Made by a program: the position numbers and the translations under genes. Positions 1 to 11,704 of a stretch of DNA of 64,000 nt are shown in pieces. Positions within the stretch are counted from its first letter, which is position 1, and every line of letters begins with the position of its first letter. Location: contig OY821750.1 of assembly GCA_963682055.1 (NCBI GenBank), positions 29,768,402 to 29,832,401 of the forward strand. Direction: 5' to 3'. The stretch is from Primula veris. Its lineage: Eukaryota; Streptophyta; Magnoliopsida; Ericales; Primulaceae. The notes under the pieces were generated by a model that saw only the letters and a program-made list of their open reading frames with translations, made no database searches and was not told where the DNA came from.

Positions 1-1653
1 TGGGACAAAATATGTAGACCAACAGCAGAAGGGGGTTTAGGTATAAAAAACATGCAAAGCATAACAGATGCCTTTAGTGTCAAATTGTGGTGGAAGTTTA
101 GGAAGAATAACACTATTTGGACACAACATATGAAAGGGAAATACTGTAGGAAAAAGCATCCAGTTCAAGCTAAGCAATTGAAAGGGTCTACAGTTTGGAG
201 AAGAATGACTAAGTTATCAGAAATAGCTGAAAAAAGCATGATGTGGATTATTGGTAAAGGGGAAGTGGATTTCAATATGGACAACTGGAATAAGAATGGA
301 CCTATCAATGTTGACTGTATCTCTAATAGTAAGATACATCAATACTTAAATGAGGAAGGTAAATGGAAAATGGAAGAAATTCCTATAGAAGATAGAACTA
401 AAGTGGGCAAGGAACCTAAAATCTCAATAGATGAGGAGGATGTCCTAATTTGGAAAGAAACTGAGTATGGCAATTTCACACTAAAAACAGCTTATAACAT
501 TTTAAGGGATAAAAGCAGCATGAACTGGTATAATAAAAGTATGTGGGTAAAGGATATACCTTTGAAAATATCAGTGGGGGTATGGAGGATACTGAACAAA
601 GCCATTCCATTAGACACTGCAATTCAAAAATTTCAAGTCCAACAAGCTTCCCAGTGTGAATGCTGCAGAAAATCAGAAGAAAGTTTAGAACACTTATTCA
701 GCAATGGGCAACTGGCTAGAAAGGTGTGGGAGTACTTTCAAAATCACATGGGGATTAAGGAAACAAATACTACAATAAGGGGGAGACTTATTGAATGGGA
801 AAGGGCAAAAGGAAAAGCTATTATCACTAAAAGCAATAAGATTTTTCCCCACCTCATTCTGTGGAACATTTGGAAAAGCAGATGCAAAAGTAGAATGGAA
901 AATATTTCAATGAAGCAAGAGGGTATAATACAAGAGGTTATTGATAGCTACAACATGATCATTAAAAAGGGCGCCAAAAATGCAAAAGATATTAATTTCC
1001 ATAATATACATAGTGTGACTATACAGGGCAAAACTAAAGTTCCTCAAACTGTCAAGTGGGATAAACCAAACAGTACAAGCATCAAAATCAATGTGGATGG
1101 GAGTTTTTGTATGATTACAAAGAAAGCTGGGATAGGGGGAGTAATCAGAGATCATGCAGGGGATTTTATACAAGCCTTTGTAAAAAAGGTAAAAGCCAAT
1201 ACACCTATTATGGCGGAAGCTAAAGCTATACATGCTGGGATTAAATTAGGTCTAATTTTCAATAGAAATATAATTATTGAGACTGATTCTCAAATCATGG
1301 CCAGCATATGCAATGACAAAGGCCAAATCCCATGGAACATAAGATCAAGGTTTATTAAAATTAAGCAATTAATAACAAAGGGAACAGGAAGGGTGAGGAT
1401 ACAACATACCTTTAGAGAGGCAAATGGCATAGCTGATTTGCTAGCCAAACAGGCACGAGAGCAAGCAACCCCTATTTTTTCTAATGATTTAAAGGATTTC
1501 CCTAAAAGGATAATAGGGCTATTGGAAGTGGAAAAAGAAGACATGATCAACCTGCGTATCGAAATAGAAGACGAAGGAGGAAATCGCCATCAGGCGATAA
1601 TATATAGAGAGAGAAGGAGAAGCGTTTTGGGTTTTTTTTGGTTTTTGTTTTAA
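1..1653 (+). CDS. LINE ORF2 C-terminal part: zf-RVT plus RNase H
   Basis: The frame is open from base 1, so the first ATG at 52 is not a real start. The protein (about 550 residues in the window) carries the zinc-binding reverse transcriptase tail (about 475-760; CECC at about 655) and a C-terminal RNase H domain (about 1070-1470). The four acidic RNase H positions are all present: D in NVDGSF, E in MAEAKAI, D in ETDSQ and D in GIADLLAK. In the zinc region the expected last cysteine after HLF is replaced by glycine, so that finger may be damaged. RNase H degrades the RNA strand during target-primed reverse transcription. The frame has no internal stop, which suggests a fairly recent copy. Confidence 0.85.
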   Translation, partial: WDKICRPTAEGGLGIKNMQSITDAFSVKLWWKFRKNNTIWTQHMKGKYCRKKHPVQAKQLKGSTVWRRMTKLSEIAEKSMMWIIGKGEVDFNMDNWNKNGPINVDCISNSKIHQYLNEEGKWKMEEIPIEDRTKVGKEPKISIDEEDVLIWKETEYGNFTLKTAYNILRDKSSMNWYNKSMWVKDIPLKISVGVWRILNKAIPLDTAIQKFQVQQASQCECCRKSEESLEHLFSNGQLARKVWEYFQNHMGIKETNTTIRGRLIEWERAKGKAIITKSNKIFPHLILWNIWKSRCKSRMENISMKQEGIIQEVIDSYNMIIKKGAKNAKDINFHNIHSVTIQGKTKVPQTVKWDKPNSTSIKINVDGSFCMITKKAGIGGVIRDHAGDFIQAFVKKVKANTPIMAEAKAIHAGIKLGLIFNRNIIIETDSQIMASICNDKGQIPWNIRSRFIKIKQLITKGTGRVRIQHTFREANGIADLLAKQAREQATPIFSNDLKDFPKRIIGLLEVEKEDMINLRIEIEDEGGNRHQAIIYRERRRSVLGFFWFLF

Positions 1654-1850
1654 TTTTGGAAAAGCTTAGAAGAGGTTGATATGACCAAAGTTTTGTTCAA
1701 TTTAGTCTGTTAAGTCTTTTTAATTATGGAGGGAGAAGCTATATTACATTTTGTAACAAATAGGCCCCCTCTTTTGTAATTTTGTACTGGGCAACATCTT
1801 TATATATAAAAGCTAAAATGTGGTTTATACCACAATTAATTAAAAAAAAC
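1..1850 (+). mobile_element. LINE (non-LTR retrotransposon), 3' part
   Basis: This is the 3' end of a plant L1-type LINE whose upstream part lies outside the window. An open frame runs from the first base to 1653. It is followed by a roughly 200-bp 3' UTR ending in a short A-rich tail near 1842-1850. The order zinc-binding RVT tail then RNase H is the usual C-terminal layout of plant LINE ORF2. The left boundary and target-site duplication cannot be seen. Confidence 0.88.
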
Positions 1851-3425
1851 ATAAGCATTTTAGTACATGAAAAATTAAATATGTACCTAACTTTAAAAAA
1901 AAAACATATATACGGTTTTTTTTTATATTAAGTCCGAAAGTATTACTAAACATTCAGTTTTTCAGAGGGAAAACATGACTTGTCATTTCCCATCAATTTC
2001 TAGCTTGAGGTAAGGCAAGATGCAAACTTACCTAGCATGCCGGCTAATATGCCACCGCATCAACAAACTTAATTATTTCATTAAATTTAACATATTTTAT
2101 ATCCTTTAAAAATAATCGTTTACATTTACATAAAATTTCAACTTACGTATTAATTTCATTATAATAACCTTATTTATTTATTTATTTTTATTATCATTTA
2201 ATAATCATAACAATATTCCAACCACAAAAATGTGAATCTCATGATAGTTTATTACTATTATATTCACCAAGATAATCATATACGTTGCTCATATATAAGG
2301 TGAATTTTATGTTTACTGAAATTTAGAGAATTTATAGGGCTTATGATACATGTCAATTTTTATACTATAATCATCAAATTTTAAGAAAAAATATGTTTTT
2401 AAGGTATAGATGATCTTATACTTGTAAAGTGAAAGTTTTGATGCCCACGAGCATAATAAACAGTTTTCCTATCTGGGCAACAAGTGCCTAAATAGTTCTT
2501 TCGGTTTCCTTTTACATTTAAACTTCCCTATTTATCTAATGTATGCATGCTTCATTATACTATAGTTTGTTATTTAACATTATTAGTTTTTAACACTTCT
2601 TATTTAATTTTTGACATACTTTTGATTCGTTGATATTCCCATATAAGACATGGTTTAATGTGATTCTTGAATGATATATAGTAATTGTAGGAGAAATGTG
2701 AAAATTGTATATCGACGATTGTGATTAAATAATTTGAAACACGACATGACGACAATCACTTTGTTGAGGGCATATATGTAATCAAGCACTCATATCCAAC
2801 CCTAAATTTTTATTTTTTCTCGTTGCATTTTAAAATATTGGTTGAAATAGTGACGGCGCTGCGGCGCATTTTTGAAGATAGTATATATGTGCACTACTAT
2901 ACATATCTACTCACCCTAATTTACGTAATGCAATCTATATAAAGTCTCATATTTTTTTTTTCTCAAAATCTAAGCATGAAAGCATTACAGCTCAAAACGA
3001 CGTCAAATTCAATAAGAAACGAAACATTTAAATTTCGCAAAGATGTGAAAGATGATGATGAGGTGGATGCGACATGGGCTATTATAAGGCAAACTAACAA
3101 CGTTAACGAATAAGCGATTTAACAGATTTAATACAAGGTACATTGTTTTTACCCTATATATCTTAATTAATATTACTATTCGTTTGAGAGTAAGGAAATT
3201 GGTCTTTGTTATGGAATTCTATGTGTGTTGTGTTTCTGGAAAACACTTAATAGAAAGATCGGTAATCGCGATACAACTTTATAATTTTACTATCATTTCG
3301 ATGTAAGAAAAAATATATCTCAATGACTCTCGTTAGGAGTTGTAACTTTATGATTCAATGGTTATAAATAAAATAACTAAATGGAGACAGTCGTGGACAA
3401 CTGATATCGTAATGATTATTTTATT
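1851..3425. other. AT-rich intergenic DNA, no gene seen
   Basis: No coding frame, RNA gene or element boundary can be supported here. The stretch is AT-rich with short homopolymer runs. A perfect A/T palindrome with 15-bp arms, centred on TTTTAAAA, lies just after it (about 3419-3450). Confidence 0.6.
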
Positions 3426-3429
3426 TTAT

Positions 3430-4020
3430 TTTAAAATAAAATAAAATTACACGTCAGCAAACCGCTCCAGGTAGGAACGGGTTGCTTGCTTGTCAAGTTT
3501 GGAACAGTTTGCTTGCTTGTCATGTCCGCATGAGCAAGTGTTTGCCCTTGCACAATTTCTTATTATTTTATAAATTTATAAATTTTCAAATATAATATAT
3601 GTATACATCAATATATATATATATATATATATATATATGGACACACATATATAAATATAACTATATATAAGTTTGTCGTTATATATATATATGAACCAAC
3701 CCCCCTCCCCATGAGTTAGCCTTGGATGTTGGAGAATTATTTTATTTTAAAAAACAAATAAATAAAATTACATGTCAGCAAACCACTCTAGGTAAGAATG
3801 GTTTGCTTGCTTGTCATATCCACATGAGCAAGTCTGTGCCCTTGCATAATTCCTTATTATTTTACAAATTATAAATTTTCAAATATAATATATGCATACA
3901 TGAATATAATTACATATATTATTCATACACAAACACACACGTATATATAAATACAATTATATATAGGTTTGTAGTTATATATATGCACACATATATAAAT
4001 TCAATATATATATGTATCCA
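3430..4020. repeat. Tandem duplication, about 315-bp period, with microsatellites
   Basis: Two diverged copies (about 3430-3730 and 3745-4020) share the same order: an AAATAAAATTACA lead, CAGCAAACC, GGTTTGCTTGCTTGTCA, GCATGAGCAAG or CACATGAGCAAG, TTCTTATTATTTTA, and then AT/AC dinucleotide runs. The first copy holds a long TA run near 3608-3640. A run of about 18 C bases follows at 4034-4051. Confidence 0.7.
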
Positions 4021-4424
4021 ATCGCCCCCAATCCTCCCCCCCCCCCCCCCCAATTCAATGTAAATTTATAAAATAGTTCAACCCCAATAAAAATCAAACA
4101 AACACTTTAATAGGATTTCATGTATGTATAACTAATCCCCCGATTTTTTTGATCGCGATATAGTCCAAAAGTATTGATAGTCTCGGTACTACTAATACTG
4201 CAACCAAACGAGTCCTTAATACTTTGTAGTTCTGTAATTGCTCCTATTAATTTACAAATAAGCTAAAACCAATTCGTTTGTCAATTTTTAAGTTTAAATT
4301 TCGTTGGGCAAGGTGATTTATAAAAACTACACCTTTGAGAAATTTGTGGTAGTCCATCCGCCACTTAGGTCACTCGGAAGCCAATGTTCTATTAAAAACG
4401 TTTGAGTTAATGATATAGGAATAA

Positions 4425-4765
4425 AATTTGCAAATTTGCTAATTGAGACCCTAATAATCGTGATTATGAAATTTGCTTAAATAAAAGTTTAAAGTGATAG
4501 AATTGATAAAAGTGTTTGATTTGATTATAAATGAATCGATTTGGAGATTAAAAGGCAGTCCAATTGAGGTTGTTTAGAACGTCGTGACAAGTAAACAACT
4601 TCAATTAGACTGTCTTTTAATCTCCAAGTCATTCATTTGTCATTAATTCAAATACTTTTGTAAATTCTATCACTTTTAAATTTTTATTTAAGTAAATTTT
4701 ATAATCATGTTTATTAATTAGTGTCTCAATTAGCAACTTTGCAAAATTCACTCCTTTTACGTTAA
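4425..4765. mobile_element. Foldback MITE, unclassified
   Basis: Two long arms (about 4428-4575 and 4590-4757) are reverse complements of each other over most of their length, with a short loop near 4580. Matching arm segments include GCTAATTGAGAC, AAGTGATAGAATT and TGGAGATTAAAAG on the left with their complements on the right. The structure is a long hairpin without coding capacity. No clear target-site duplication was found, so the family is left open. Confidence 0.7.
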
Positions 4766-5052
4766 AAAGGTTAAACAAGAAAATAATCATAATTCAGGAT
4801 ACTAAATAAGAAATAATTGAGAATTCAAGTTATTAAAATGAACAAAATAGTTCAAAATATATTTAAAAAAACTTGAATTCAAGGTATTAAAACAAAAAGA
4901 AGAATTCATATTACTAATCAAGAAAACAACAACAATTCAAGATACAAAAACATTAAAACTCTCGCCCAATTGAACAAATGGGTTGCCTAGGATGTTGCCA
5001 ACATGAAAAATATTGATAATCAGGAAAAAAAAAATCAAAAAAAAAAACTTAG
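4766..5052. other. A-rich spacer before the Tat element
   Basis: A-rich DNA with repeated short AATTCAAG-type motifs. No gene is seen. It is the left flank into which the Tat element inserted. Confidence 0.6.
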
Positions 5053-5057
5053 CAGAG

Positions 5058-5589
5058 TGATAGAATATAAAAATTAGACCCGAATATTCTATTCGGATCT
5101 TAATCAGCCCATATATCATAACTGGGTATCCAACGCTTAATGGGTTATCACCCCCTTTACAAAAAGCCCAAGCCCACTTAACTAGAGACCCATATCTGAA
5201 AAATCCCATGAGATGGAGGCATTTGTCAACATCCTAGTAGGCATAATAGCCTATAAATAGCCAAGTATCCCCCCAAGAAAGCGACCAGAAAAATCTATCC
5301 AAAAAATATAGAGAGAAGTAGATAAAAGAGAGAAACTAGCCAAAAGTTTGTCACATCAAGACATAAACCGAGCAGAGAAAGAACCGAGTACCGAAGAAGA
5401 AGGTGAAAGATTAAGATGAGAGATCAAATAGTTAAGTCGAGCATGATTGTTACAAGGAAATTGTAATCCGATCAACGGCGATTGCCGAATAATAATAAAG
5501 ATCCCGAAGTGTTCACCGTTTATTATATATTTAATATTATATCATTGTTGAAAAACCTAACGCCACCGCCCAAAGTTATGGTTTTATCA
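5058..5589 (+). repeat. 5' LTR of the Tat element
   Basis: A 532-bp direct repeat matching 21577-22106. It holds a TATA box (TATAAATA, 5252-5259) and an AATAAA signal in the AATAATAATAAAGATC stretch near 5488-5505. The ends are TG and CA as expected for an LTR. Confidence 0.95.
5252..5259 (+). promoter_or_regulatory. LTR TATA box
   Basis: TATAAATA within the 5' LTR, also present in the 3' LTR at 21770-21777. It is the likely core promoter for the genomic RNA. Confidence 0.7.
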
Positions 5590-5591
5590 AA

Positions 5592-5609
5592 TGGCGCCGT
5601 CTCCGGGAA
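5592..5609 (+). promoter_or_regulatory. Primer binding site, tRNA-Asp-like
   Basis: TGGCGCCGTCTCCGGGAA lies two bases after the 5' LTR. The first nine bases fit the 3' end of tRNA-Asp. The next positions differ from the usual TTGCCGGGGA, so the match is imperfect. The primer identity is inferred. Confidence 0.7.
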
Positions 5610-5668
5610 TCATCTAGTTCCCAACTAGTTTAGAATTCGAATACCAATACTCTACTAGACGAGCGACA

Positions 5669-7060
5669 ATGGTGACTAATGTAGAAGAAACCCACCCCGA
5701 GATAGTAGAAACCAATAACCAACACGTGCAGATTAGCCAACAAGACCTCGACGATCTACTCGCCATCCGCGATAGATACGAAGCCATCCAGTCCGAAAAC
5801 CAACCAACAACCTCCAATGTCCACCAAGAACAACCGATCGAACAACCCCAACAGCTTGAAGGGATCGTCGAAGAATACCAAACGTCCTCGGAAGACGAAC
5901 AAGCCTTGCCCGTACTAAGGCGCGCAAGAAGATGCATACCCGGTTCCAGGCAGGACAGAGCTCAAGAGTCCCTTTGCCAACAGCCTCGGTCAACTCTGGT
6001 GCTTGTTTACAAACAAACGAAGCTCACCGGCTTGGCATGCCCGAGGATCATGTACTCGAATAGTTGTCCCGACTACCGACTCACCCACCAAGGATGATTA
6101 CACTACCCACGGTGGAAGTACAACATATTGTTCCGTTAGCCGATGAAAGAAACAACGCCCAACTGCAAGTTCAGCTGGCAGCGTGTATGACGGCCATGGC
6201 AGCAGCCGACATCATATTGCCGAATAGCCAACCTGCCAATGCAGACAAAGACCCACGTCGTGAAGCGGAAGATTCCTCTTATAGGGCCGCCTTGGAAGCG
6301 GCGGGCCGACGACCAGATACAGGAGTGCCCCATCAAGGGGGCAACATCCCGATAACGATCCCTCCAACCTTCGTCCACCCAAACGCTCATACGGAACATG
6401 TCCTCGACAGAAACCCGAAGGATGGTAGGTATCCCGAACACATGATCGGGGGAGAATACGGCCCACCACCACATCAGAGGGGATACACCCCCCTACCAAG
6501 CCACGGATGAAGCGTTCCAACAGGCTTGGAACGTATGCCAAGAAACCCCATGTGCCGAACAGATCACGTGGTACCGCAATCCTGTGGGGTTCGTCATCCC
6601 TGAGTTCAGGCTCTATGATGGAAGGAGTTGTCCCATAGACCATCTGAGGCACTACAAGACGAAGATGGAGCTGTGGAGTGATGACCATGCACTGATGTGC
6701 AAGTTTTTCAAAAACAGTTTGGGCCAAGAGGCTTCGTCATGGTACCATAACTTACCACGGGGCTCTATAAGAGACTGGGCGGAGCTGCTAAGAGCGTACT
6801 CCACCAGATACGCTGCTCATTGAAAGAAGAAGGTTAGCATTGAAACCCTTCTGAAAATGACGATGATGCCAAATGAAAGGCTCAACGACTACTGCATACG
6901 TTTCATCGACGTAGCAAACCAGATTCCACAGTACGCCAATAATATAGCCATCCAGAACTTTATCAATTCCATCTAATGGCTATTGGGCGAGAAGGAAGTT
7001 CATAGGCAAAAACTTTCCGACCACTGATTCCCTGCTAGCCTATTGTACCCACCTCACTGA
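5669..7060 (+). pseudogene. Tat gag, disrupted
   Basis: The Gag-coding region starts at ATG 5669, 80 bp after the LTR. It survives as fragments in different frames: 5669-6097, 6064-6510, 6584-6823, then up to about 6975. The retrotransposon gag domain is recognisable by the stretches EFRLYDGRSCPIDHLRHYK, SSWYHNLP, DWAELLRAYS and, after a stop, NERLNDYCIRFIDVANQI. At least two frame changes and two in-frame stops break it. An intact Gag would form the virus-like particle, but this copy cannot encode one. Confidence 0.8.
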
Positions 7061-7127
7061 TAAAAACGACGAACTGCGTATCCTCAACCGAACTCTACCA
7101 AGAAGAGAATCGGTCCGAGAGGCGCAG

Positions 7128-8573
7128 GTGGGTTGCAAAAGAGTTAGAAATAACCAGGGAGAAACATTCAAACCGACCAGAAAGGACAAAGGTCCCGAGG
7201 TCCATAGCAGGGTAGAGCGACCACGAGAACCTGAGCCCAAACCGCTCCAGATCGCATACCCAACACCGATCAACGAACATAAACCACTCCAGCTCACATA
7301 TCCTATACCAACCAAGCAGTCACAACAAGGCTGATTCCAGGGAAGGGAAAAGCAAAAGAGCTTCGAACCGGTCGAATTGAGATACTCTTTTAACCTGTCT
7401 GCTGAAGATATCCTTAAGAATATCCGCAGAGAAAGCTGGTATTCACGACCAGAGCCGCTCGCTACCCCCCCTGAGCATAGAGACCCCAAGCTTTTCTGCG
7501 CCTATCACGAGGACTACGGACACCTCACCGAGCACTGCCGTAACCTGTGGTGGAAAATGAACCTGTGGGGCGATGCGGGATACCTGGCCAAGTTCATCAA
7601 AGGCGTCGGAAATAAAGGCAAACAACTGGCCATTGAGGGAGCCGACAACCGGCAAGGCAAAACAATCAACGTCGTTCATATGTCACGACCCAAGGGCATG
7701 GGTGGGGAACGATCGCGACAACGGCAACTGGCGCACTTTGGCCAGGTAGCCAAGGCATCACAGGCGTCGACCTCCAAACGACAATGCACACCACGACGAT
7801 ATCCACCCATCTCCTTCTCGGATCTGGACGAAGAAGGGGTGATTTACCCCCACGGGGACGCCATCAACCTCCGTGTTCAAATCGGCCTTGACACGGTCAG
7901 CAGGGTGCTTGTCGACCAAGGAGCCTCTTGTGATATCATGTACAGAGAGCTTTTCGACAAGATGGAACTCAAGATGCAAGATCTACAGCCTACCGATGTC
8001 ACACTGATCGGGTTCATCTCCGAGACGACTAAACCGTTGGGAAAGATCGTCCTCAGTGTCACAACTGGATCCGTGTCAGTTCCTGTGGAGTTCTTAGTGG
8101 TCAACGACAACTCCGGCCACAACGCAATCTTGGGACGACCCTGGCTGCACGCCATGAAGTCCATACCCTCGACCTACCACCAAAAAGTCAAATACCCAAA
8201 TGATAGGAGAGAGATCGAGACAGCCAGAGGATGTCAAGAAGATTCACGACGCTGTGAGGACATTACCGCGGCTCTTCAAAAACAGCTGAGCGTTGTCGAA
8301 CAACCCACCAGCACAAAGAAGCTGATCAACCAAATAGCCAAAACCGAGAGGGTTGTTGAAGAACAAGTAGGAGAAACACTTAGTAAGGTGTATATCCCGG
8401 ATACTGACGAGGAGCACTACTTCCTCCTCGGTGACAACCTTCCAAAAAAGGAATCCGAAGAGTTAGAAGCATTCCTCTTCAACAACATTGATAAATTCGC
8501 CTGGAGTCCCAAAGACATGCCAGGCCTAGACCCTAAAACGGCATGTCACCATCTAAGTGTTGACGCCGAGTAG
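7128..8573 (+). pseudogene. Tat gag zinc finger and protease region, disrupted
   Basis: Two overlapping frames (7128-7334 and 7377-8573) carry the end of Gag and the protease. CAYHEDYGHLTEHC (about 7498-7540) is the C-x2-H-x4-H-x4-C finger typical of Tat Gag. The aspartic protease active site is VDQGASCDIM (about 7910-7940), with a later hydrophobic AILGRPWLHAMK segment that is also typical. A TAG at 8571-8573 separates it from RT. The frame gap near 7334-7377 shows decay. Confidence 0.82.
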
Positions 8574-8648
8574 AAGCCGATAGCTCAGAGGAGCAGAAAA
8601 GTATCTGTACAGCACAGATCCGCTATAATTGCTAAAGTCCAAAAGCTG

Positions 8649-9287
8649 TTGGAGGCCGGAGCCATAAGGGAGGTCTTCTATCCAAAATGGTTATCCAATC
8701 CCGTCGTCGTCCCTAAGAAGAACGGAAAGGAGAGGGTCTGTATAGACTTCACCAATCTCAACAAAGCCTGCCCGAGGGACCACTTTCCCCTTCCAAGGAT
8801 TGATCAATTGGTGGACGCGACTGCGGGAGCAGAACGGATGACCTTTCTTGACGCATATTCAGGGTACCACCAAATTCCCCTCGCCCACGAAGATCAAGAA
8901 AAGACGTCGTTTATATCGCCTTTAGGAAACTATTGCTATACGGTAATGCTGTTCGGCCTATGCAACGCGGGAGCAACATACCAAAGGATGATAACGAAGG
9001 TATGCCGAGAGCACGTAGGGAAGACCATGGAGGTATACATAGACGACATGGTCGTCAAAAGCGAAAAGGCCACATCCCACATTCAAGATATCAGAGACGT
9101 CTTCCGAACTTTGGGCGAGCACAAACTCACACTCAATGCGAGCAAGTGTGCATTCGGCATCAGCAAAGGGAAGTTCCTGGGGCACATGGTCAGCCGATGA
9201 GGAATAGAGGCTAATCCCGATCAGATCACAGCTCTTCGGAATCTATCAGCGCCCAAAAATAAGAAACAGGTACAAGAGCTCACGGGA
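8649..9287 (+). pseudogene. Tat reverse transcriptase, interrupted by a stop
   Basis: The RT fingers and palm are recognised by SNPVVVPKKNGKERVCIDF, FLDAYSGYHQIPL and the catalytic box VYIDDMVVKS (about 9033-9062). The frame stops at TGA 9198-9200 just after GKFLGHMVSR and then continues in the same frame (IEANPDQI...) into the connection domain. It is therefore one RT with a nonsense codon. It sits directly before the RNase H part of pol. Confidence 0.87.
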
Positions 9288-10340
9288 ATGATGGCCGCAT
9301 TGAACAGGTTCATCAGCCGATCCGTAGACAAGGGACGGCCATTTTTTGAATCACTCAAGAAGGATAGAAAATTCGTGTGGGACCCGGAATGTGAAGCTTC
9401 TTTCAACAACCTCAAAGAGTACTTAAGGACGCTGCCACTGTTAGTCAGGCCGAACAAAGGAGATATTCTGGCTTGCTACCTAGCAGTTTCCGCTACAGCT
9501 GTGAGCGCGGTTATCCTAAGAGAAGAAGGTCGCGAACAATTCCCTATCTACTTCGTCAGCAAAACTCTGGTCGAAGCCGAAACACGTTACCTACCCTTGG
9601 AAAAGCTGTGCTTGGCATTGGTCGTCGCGACCAGAAAGTTGCCGTACTATTTCATAGCTCATCAGGTCCAAGTATACACGAAATTCCATATTAAAGAATC
9701 GCTTCGACGGACCGACATTAGTGGCAGAGTGGCCGCATGGGGGGTCGAGTTATCCCAATTTCATATCGAGTTCGCACCCCGACATGCCATAAAGGGACAA
9801 GTCTTGGCCAATTTCGTCGCGGAATTCACCGAAGGGTATGACGAGCCCATGGATATATCACCCCAATCACACTGGCAGATACATGTCGATGGATCAGCCA
9901 CCAAGGACGGATCAGGAGCGGGGATCGTCCTCAAGTCTAGAGAGGGAGCGATCATAGAGAAGAGCATTAAACTAGGTTTTCGAGCTACCAACAATGAGGC
10001 AGAGTACGAAGCCATGATAAATGGCATGCTCATTGCCCGGTCCCTCGGATGCTCCCACCTAACTGCAAGTTCCGACTCAATGCTGAACGTAAACCAGTCC
10101 AACGGCGAATACCAAGCCAAAGATGACAGAATGATCCTCTACCAAGAGAAGGTTCAAAGATTGATGGCCACCTTCGAACAGTGCGAGTTGATAAGAATCA
10201 ATCGCACCGAAAATGCACATGCCGATGCCCTGGCCACCCTAGCCTCGACATTAACATTAACCGACACTCGGTCGATTACAGTGGAATTACTACCGACCCC
10301 AAGCATAACCAAAAGAATAGACCGAGTAGCGTCAGTATAA
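9288..10340 (+). pseudogene. Tat RNase H plus second (archaeal-type) RNase H
   Basis: The first half (about 9288-9780) is the RT connection and the normal Ty3 RNase H, with DILACYLAVSATAVSAVI and KTLVEAETRYLPLEKL. The second half (about 9870-10270) is a separate RNase H with IHVDGSATKDGSGAGIVL, NNEAEYEAMINGM, ASSDSMLNVNQ and HADALATLA, holding the D, E, D and D positions. Such an extra archaeal-type RNase H is a known acquired domain of Tat elements. The frame is open across both domains. It belongs to a pol that is broken on both sides. Confidence 0.87.
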
Positions 10341-10486
10341 TACGAACTAGGTTGGATGGACGACATGATTCACTATCTGCGCAACGGAACCCTCCCGGCA
10401 GATAAGATAAAGGCATTGAAAATTACAAGAAAGGCTCCTCGTTTCTGGCGGTCCAACGACGACAAACTGTACAAATCCAGCTACCA

Positions 10487-11671
10487 ATGACCCCATCTTC
10501 TGTGTGTCCGGCCCGAAATACAGCTACCGGTCTTGGAGGAAATCCACGAAGGATCCTGCGGAGCATACATCAAAGGGCGGTCCCTTGCCAACAAAGCAAT
10601 CACACAAGGATATTGGTGGCCATATATCAAGCGAGACGCCGATGTATACGTCCAACGTTACGACAAGTGCCAACGATTCGCCAAGATACCTCGGCTCCCA
10701 TCATCTATGATGACCCCGGTATCAGCACCATGGCCATTCGCACAATGGGCGATTGATATAGTCGGGAAGCTTCCTAAAGCACCCGGCAGCGTCGAATATC
10801 TGATCGTGGTGACGGACTACTTCACCAAATGGGTTGAGGCTAAACCTCTCCGCGAAATTAAAGCCAGTAATGTCAAACAGTTCATCTGGAGCACATCATC
10901 ACAAGGTTCGGTATACCGTACGCCATCATCGCAGACAATGGCACCCAGTTCAAAGAAGCCAACTTGCATCTTTGGTACGAATAACTCGGTATCCGAAAGT
11001 TCTATTCGACGCCAACATACCCACAGGGAAACGGACAAGTAGAGGTATCAAACCGAACCGTCCTAGATGGCATCAAGACAACCCTCAAACAAGCAAAGGG
11101 GAGATGGCCCAAGTGGCTACTCAACATCTTATGGTCGTGCCGAACTACACCAAAGACGGGCACCAAAGAAACCCCGTTCAGCTTAGCATACGGCGTCGAG
11201 ACCGACATACCAACAGAAATCGGGCTACCCACACTACGAACAACTTTAGTCGAGCAAGGAAACAATGAACAAAGAATGAGAGAGGAACTCGACATGCTAG
11301 ACGAGAAACGAGAGATAGCAGCTCTTACACTAGCGAAGTATCAACAAGGCGTTAAGCAAACGTATGACAAGAGGGTGAAAGGGACCAAAGAGTTTATGGT
11401 CGAAGAATTGGTGCTGCGACGAGTAACGGTCTATACCCGCAATGAAATACATGGCAAATTAAGCCCCACTTGGGAAGGACCATACGAGATCGTCAAAAGA
11501 ACAAGCCCAGTTACCTACAAACTCAAAAGCGTTATGTTCGAAAATAGCAGAGGGGAGAAAAATTCCTGGAATGTGGCTAACCTAAAGAAGTACTACATAT
11601 ATGCCATCTCATCAGTACAAATACAGGTGCCATCTTACCCCTCCTGCTTAATGACATTGTCTTTTGAATAA
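10487..11671 (+). pseudogene. Tat integrase, frameshifted
   Basis: The zinc-binding part and start of the catalytic core are in 10533-11042 (TQGYWWPYIKRDADVYV, CQRFA, WAIDIVGKLP, YFTKWVEA). The second catalytic aspartate (ADNGTQF, about 10930) and the third acidic residue (NGQVEVSNRTV, about 11030-11060) fall in other frames after shifts near 10890 and 10985. The C-terminal part (11276-11671) holds the usual KLSPTWEGPYEIV and NVANLKKYY end of Ty3 integrases. The DDE triad is visible but split over frames, so no functional enzyme can be made from this copy. Confidence 0.85.
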
Positions 11672-11704
11672 ATAAAATATTTTATCATGCTGTCTAACGA
11701 GTGC

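Noticed and set aside
3419..3450. A/T palindrome as a regulatory site
   Set aside because: Low-complexity A/T repeats make palindromes by chance, and there is no gene nearby.
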